NCBI GenBank assembly: GCA_022822575.1
Contig: JAJEBJ010000120.1
Location: 1-9,613 of the forward strand
DNA: 9,613 nucleotides
Source: Alphaproteobacteria bacterium
GTDB lineage: Bacteria > Pseudomonadota > Alphaproteobacteria > SP197
Reading direction: 5' to 3'
The notes under the pieces were generated by a model. The model ran no database searches, was not told where the DNA came from, and saw only the letters and a program-made list of their open reading frames with translations. Positions 6,794 to 9,613 of the stretch are shown here, in pieces. How positions within the stretch are numbered: position 1 is the first letter of the stretch; the number at the start of each line of letters is the position of its first letter. The position numbers and the translations under genes were made by a program.

Positions 6794-6822
6794 ACTTTAG
6801 GGACGGACCCGCACATCGTCAA
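6794..6822 (-). promoter_or_regulatory. Putative sigma70-type promoter of hupB
   Basis: In the 90-bp gap after lon the minus strand has TTGACG (6822-6817, 5 of 6 consensus), a 17-bp spacer, and TAAAGT (6799-6794, 4 of 6). Transcription would begin near 6787, giving a leader of about 44 bases that includes the GGAG ribosome site. This suggests hupB can be expressed independently of lon. No rho-independent terminator is visible after lon. Confidence 0.6.
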
Positions 6823-6833
6823 TCACCGTCGTG

Positions 6834-9230
6834 TCAGTGCGTCACCACGTCCTCAGTCTCACCGACATGGGGCGCCAGTCGCTCCATTTCTTCCACGTCA
6901 GCGTCGGACCATTCCACGGGCGCTGGCGCCTCAGCGAGAGCTATGTGCACGACGTCGTCAACGGATGACACGGTGATGATGTTCAATCCCCGCTTGACGT
7001 TGTCCGGGATCTCCTTGAGGTCCTTTCCGTTTTCCAGCGGGATGATGACGGTCTCGATGGCGCTGCGGTGGGCGGCAAGGAGCTTTTCCTTGAGACCGCC
7101 AATGGGAAGGACACGTCCCCTCAGCGTGATCTCGCCAGTCATGGCTACAGTGCGTTTGACCGGAATCCCCGTCAGAGCCGAGAGCATCGAGGTGAACATG
7201 GCGATCCCCGCCGAAGGTCCGTCTTTGGGCGTGGCGCCTTCTGGCACATGAACGTGGATATCTCGCTTGTCGAAGACCGTCGGTTTCAGACCAAATTCGG
7301 GAGAGCGGGCTCGCAGGTAGCTGCGCGCAGCCTGTACCGATTCCTGCATGACGTCCCCGAGCTTGCCTGTGATGGTCATCTTGCCACGACCGGGCAGCAC
7401 AACGGCCTCAATGGAGAGCAGTTCGCCTCCGGTGTCCGTGTAGGCAAGACCACTCGTGATCCCCACCATGTCGTCATATTCCACTTCCCCGAAACGGTAG
7501 CGCCTGACGCCGGAGAACTTTTCGAGATTGCGAGATGTCACCTTCACCTTCGTCATTTCGCCGCCAACGATCTTCTTGACCGCCTTGCGCTGGAGATTCG
7601 CGATTTCCCGTTCCAGATTGCGCACGCCGGCTTCCCGCGTGTAGTAGCGGATCACATCGCGAAGCGCGCCCTCGGTAATCGACCACTCGCCGTTCTTGAG
7701 CCCGTGGGCCTTGTACTGCTTGGCGATCAGGTGGTCTGTGGCGATTCTCACCTTCTCGTCTTCGGTGTAACCGGAAAGGCGAATCACCTCCATGCGATCG
7801 AGCAGGGCCTGGGGAATGCGGGTAGTATTGGCCGTGGTGACGAACATGACATCGGAGAGGTCGTAGTCGACCTCGAGATAGTGGTCATTGAACGACACGT
7901 TCTGCTCCGGATCGAGAACCTCGAGAAGTGCCGAACTCGGATCGCCCCGCCAATCGCTGCCAAGTTTGTCGACCTCGTCGAGAAGGAACAGGGGATTGGA
8001 TGTCTTTGCCTTCTTCATGCCCTGGAGGATCTTGCCCGGCATCGATCCGATGTACGTGCGGCGGTGGCCGCGGATTTCCGCCTCGTCGCGCACCCCACCC
8101 AGCGACATGCGCACGAACCTGCGTCCCGTCGCCCTGGCGACTGATCGGCCCAGCGAGGTCTTGCCAACCCCCGGGGGACCAACGAGACACAGGATAGGGC
8201 CCTTGAGCTTGCGCGAGCGCGCCTGGACGGCAAGGTATTCGACAATCCTCTCCTTGACCTTTTCGAGACCGAAGTGATCGGCATCGAGAATGGCCTCGGC
8301 GTTGGTAATGTCACGCTTGAGCTTCGAGCGCTTCTTCCATGGGATGCCCAACATCCAGTCAAGATAATTCCTGACCACCGTCGCTTCGGCCGACATCGGG
8401 CTCATGGTCCGCAGCTTCTTGACCTCAGCCAGGGACCGTTCCCGTGCCTCCTTCGACAGCTTGGTCGAATCGATTTTCTTCTCGTACTCGCCGACCTCGT
8501 CCCGGCCATCCTCGCCCTCGCCGAGTTCCTTCTGGATGGCCTTCATCTGCTCGTTGAGATAGTACTCGCGTTGCGACTTCTCCATCTGCTGCTTGACGCG
8601 CCCGCGAATCTTCTTTTCCACCTTGCGCACGGAAATCTCGCCCTCGATGAGGGCATAGACGCGTTCCAGGCGCCGGGCCACCGATTCGGCCTCGAGAAGC
8701 TCCTGCTTGTCGGCGATCCTGATGGTGAGATGGGAAGCGACGGTATCCACCAGCTTCGCCGGAGACTCGATCTGTTCCAGGGAGGTCACGACTTCGGGAG
8801 GGATTTTCTTGGCAAGCTTGACGTAGTCTGCAAAGAGTGCCGTCACGGCACGGGCGAGGGCCAATTGCTCGCCCTCGTCGGATGCGCTTTCCTCGAAGGG
8901 CGAAACTACAGCCCTGATGCACTGTTCATCCTCCAGGAACCCGGTGATTGCCGCCCGGTGTGACCCCTCCACGAGCACCTTGACGGTGTCATCGGGAAGC
9001 TTGAGGAGTTGCAGCACGGTCGACACCGTTCCGACACTGTAGAGGTCGCCAGGGTCCGGATCGTCCTGGGAGCCGTCCTTTTGGGCAACCAGGAGTATCT
9101 GCCTGTCCCCCGACATGACTTCCTGCAACGCTCGCACGGATTTCTGGCGACCGACGAAGAGCGGCACCACCATGCTCGGAAAGACAACGATGTCCCGCAA
9201 CGGCAGTACCGGATACTGGGATTCACTCAT
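6834..9230 (-). CDS. lon: ATP-dependent Lon protease (LonA type)
   Basis: Lon is a cytoplasmic hexameric ATPase and serine protease that removes misfolded and regulatory proteins. The product is 798 residues, near the usual 780-820. The N-terminal substrate-binding domain (about 5-205) starts with YPVLPLRDIVVFP. A charged, coiled-coil-prone linker runs to about 300. The AAA+ module follows with Walker A GPPGVGKT (351-358), Walker B LFLLDEVDK (414-422), sensor-1 Asn468, an arginine finger at Arg479 and sensor-2 Arg537 (AGVRNLER). The protease domain (about 590-775) carries catalytic Ser673 in PKDGPSAGIAM and Lys716 in GGLKEKLLAAH, 43 residues apart as in E. coli. The ATG at 9230 has a GGAGA ribosome site 10 bases upstream. 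Everything needed for activity is present. It follows clpX, and hupB follows it. HU has been reported as a Lon substrate in E. coli. Confidence 0.99.
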   Translation of the reverse strand: MSESQYPVLPLRDIVVFPSMVVPLFVGRQKSVRALQEVMSGDRQILLVAQKDGSQDDPDPGDLYSVGTVSTVLQLLKLPDDTVKVLVEGSHRAAITGFLEDEQCIRAVVSPFEESASDEGEQLALARAVTALFADYVKLAKKIPPEVVTSLEQIESPAKLVDTVASHLTIRIADKQELLEAESVARRLERVYALIEGEISVRKVEKKIRGRVKQQMEKSQREYYLNEQMKAIQKELGEGEDGRDEVGEYEKKIDSTKLSKEARERSLAEVKKLRTMSPMSAEATVVRNYLDWMLGIPWKKRSKLKRDITNAEAILDADHFGLEKVKERIVEYLAVQARSRKLKGPILCLVGPPGVGKTSLGRSVARATGRRFVRMSLGGVRDEAEIRGHRRTYIGSMPGKILQGMKKAKTSNPLFLLDEVDKLGSDWRGDPSSALLEVLDPEQNVSFNDHYLEVDYDLSDVMFVTTANTTRIPQALLDRMEVIRLSGYTEDEKVRIATDHLIAKQYKAHGLKNGEWSITEGALRDVIRYYTREAGVRNLEREIANLQRKAVKKIVGGEMTKVKVTSRNLEKFSGVRRYRFGEVEYDDMVGITSGLAYTDTGGELLSIEAVVLPGRGKMTITGKLGDVMQESVQAARSYLRARSPEFGLKPTVFDKRDIHVHVPEGATPKDGPSAGIAMFTSMLSALTGIPVKRTVAMTGEITLRGRVLPIGGLKEKLLAAHRSAIETVIIPLENGKDLKEIPDNVKRGLNIITVSSVDDVVHIALAEAPAPVEWSDADVEEMERLAPHVGETEDVVTH

Positions 9231-9265
9231 GAGGACACGATCTCCGGTCTGGGCTCAATCTGGGA

Positions 9266-9296
9266 AAGTGGCTACGAGAGGGCGCCCAATCAAGGG
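9266..9296 (-). promoter_or_regulatory. Possible heat-shock (sigma32-type) promoter of lon
   Basis: The minus strand of the 95-bp clpX-lon gap has CCCTTGAT (9296-9289), close to the sigma32 -35 consensus CCCTTGAA. A 15-bp spacer leads to AGCCACTT (9273-9266), a poor match to the -10 consensus CCCCATNT. Transcription would start near 9258, about 28 bases before the lon ATG. lon is a classical heat-shock gene, which makes this plausible, but the -10 is weak. A sigma70 reading (TTGATT, 17 bp, CACTTT) is no better. Confidence 0.3.
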
Positions 9297-9325
9297 CCAG
9301 GACTCCCGGGCGACATTTCCGGGGA

Positions 9326-9613
9326 TCACGATACCGGCGTCGCCTCGCCCTCCAGATCGCCATAGATGAGCATGGGTGCGGAACCGCGCTCCACGGTTTC
9401 GCTGTTCACGACAACATTCTGGACGTTTTCCATGCCTGGCAGTTCATACATGGTGTCAAGCAGTATGTTCTCGAGAATGGACCGCAGACCCCGTGCCCCG
9501 GTCTTGCGGGCAATCGCCTTGCGCGCCACCGAGCGCAGGGCGTCTTCAGTGAAGTCGAGTTCGATGTTGTCCATCTCGAAGAGCTTCTGATACTGCTTGA
9601 CCAGGGCATTGCG
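9326..9613 (-). CDS. clpX: ATP-dependent Clp protease ATP-binding subunit ClpX, C-terminal part
   Basis: ClpX is the AAA+ unfoldase that feeds substrates to ClpP. Only the last 95 codons and the TGA stop lie in the window. The frame is open to base 9613, and the upstream part, with the zinc finger and Walker motifs, is outside. The visible segment begins RNALVKQYQKLFEMDN, the small AAA+ subdomain. It includes the sensor-2 stretch ARKTGARGLRS (the Arg corresponds to E. coli Arg370), followed by LLDTMYELPGMENV. The product ends in a short acidic tail, GDLEGEATPVS, without special features. lon follows 95 bp downstream on the same strand, as in E. coli and most proteobacteria. Confidence 0.97.
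   Translation of the reverse strand, partial: RNALVKQYQKLFEMDNIELDFTEDALRSVARKAIARKTGARGLRSILENILLDTMYELPGMENVQNVVVNSETVERGSAPMLIYGDLEGEATPVS

Noticed and set aside
6075..7251. Plus-strand open frames (6075-6311 and 6337-7251) crossing the tRNA genes, hupB and the end of lon
   Set aside because: Their N-terminal parts (GVTGLEPATSGVTG and AVTGSNRRPTGCKP) are the familiar false translations of the antisense strand of tRNA-Asp and tRNA-Val genes. The rest is antisense to hupB and lon.
7068..8963. Plus-strand open frames of 358 and 229 codons (7068-8144 and 8274-8963)
   Set aside because: Both lie wholly antisense to lon, whose motifs are intact throughout, and neither has a recognisable domain or a convincing ribosome site.
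9305..9323. A 5-bp GC hairpin (CCCGG/CCGGG) right after the clpX stop as a terminator
   Set aside because: The stem is short, the loop is 9 bases and no T-run follows. In this GC content it is likely chance.
1..9613. Search for CRISPR arrays, insertion sequences, prophage genes, toxin-antitoxin pairs or an unknown system
   Set aside because: All but a few hundred bases are explained by conserved housekeeping genes in a known order. I saw no direct-repeat arrays, transposase motifs or unexplained coding sequence.

Overview
The window is a GC-rich (about 60% by eye) stretch of ordinary bacterial chromosome. Every gene I can support lies on the minus strand, so it reads from base 9613 down to base 1. 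Gene order in the direction of transcription is clpX (3' end only), lon, hupB, tRNA-Val(TAC), tRNA-Asp(GTC), nuoA, nuoB, nuoC, nuoD, nuoE, nuoF, nuoG (5' part only). Separate nuoC and nuoD genes, the wording of the Nuo proteins, a NuoG without the extra N7 cluster cysteines, and clpX-lon-hupB followed by tRNAs and nuo all point to an alphaproteobacterium. I cannot name a genus.

Region 1 (about 6468-9613) is the protein quality-control and nucleoid block. It holds the last 95 residues of the unfoldase ClpX, a complete 798-residue Lon protease with an intact ATPase and Ser-Lys active site, and a complete 91-residue HU protein. A good sigma70-like promoter (TTGACG, 17 bp, TAAAGT) lies between lon and hupB. 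A weaker, possibly heat-shock-type promoter lies between clpX and lon.

Region 2 (about 6170-6467) holds two tRNA genes. tRNA-Val begins 37 bp after hupB and does not encode its CCA end. tRNA-Asp encodes CCA and has its own promoter-like sequence (TTGACA, 17 bp, TAGACG) placed to start transcription about 8 bases upstream of the tRNA. A 20-bp imperfect palindrome lies between tRNA-Asp and nuoA.

Region 3 (1-6169) is the front of a compact respiratory complex I operon, nuoABCDEFG. NuoE, NuoF and NuoG form the NADH-oxidising module (FMN and a chain of iron-sulfur clusters). NuoB, NuoC and NuoD form the connecting module that passes electrons from cluster N2 to quinone. NuoA is the first membrane subunit. 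Genes overlap by 4 to 10 bp or are 3 to 15 bp apart, which implies one transcript and translational coupling. The rest of nuoG, and presumably nuoH onward, lie beyond base 1.

No stretch over 300 bases lacks a gene, and the plus strand carries only shadow reading frames. I found no mobile element, CRISPR array, prophage part or novel system. The points worth a second look are small regulatory ones around the tRNA pair and the nuoA, hupB and lon leaders.
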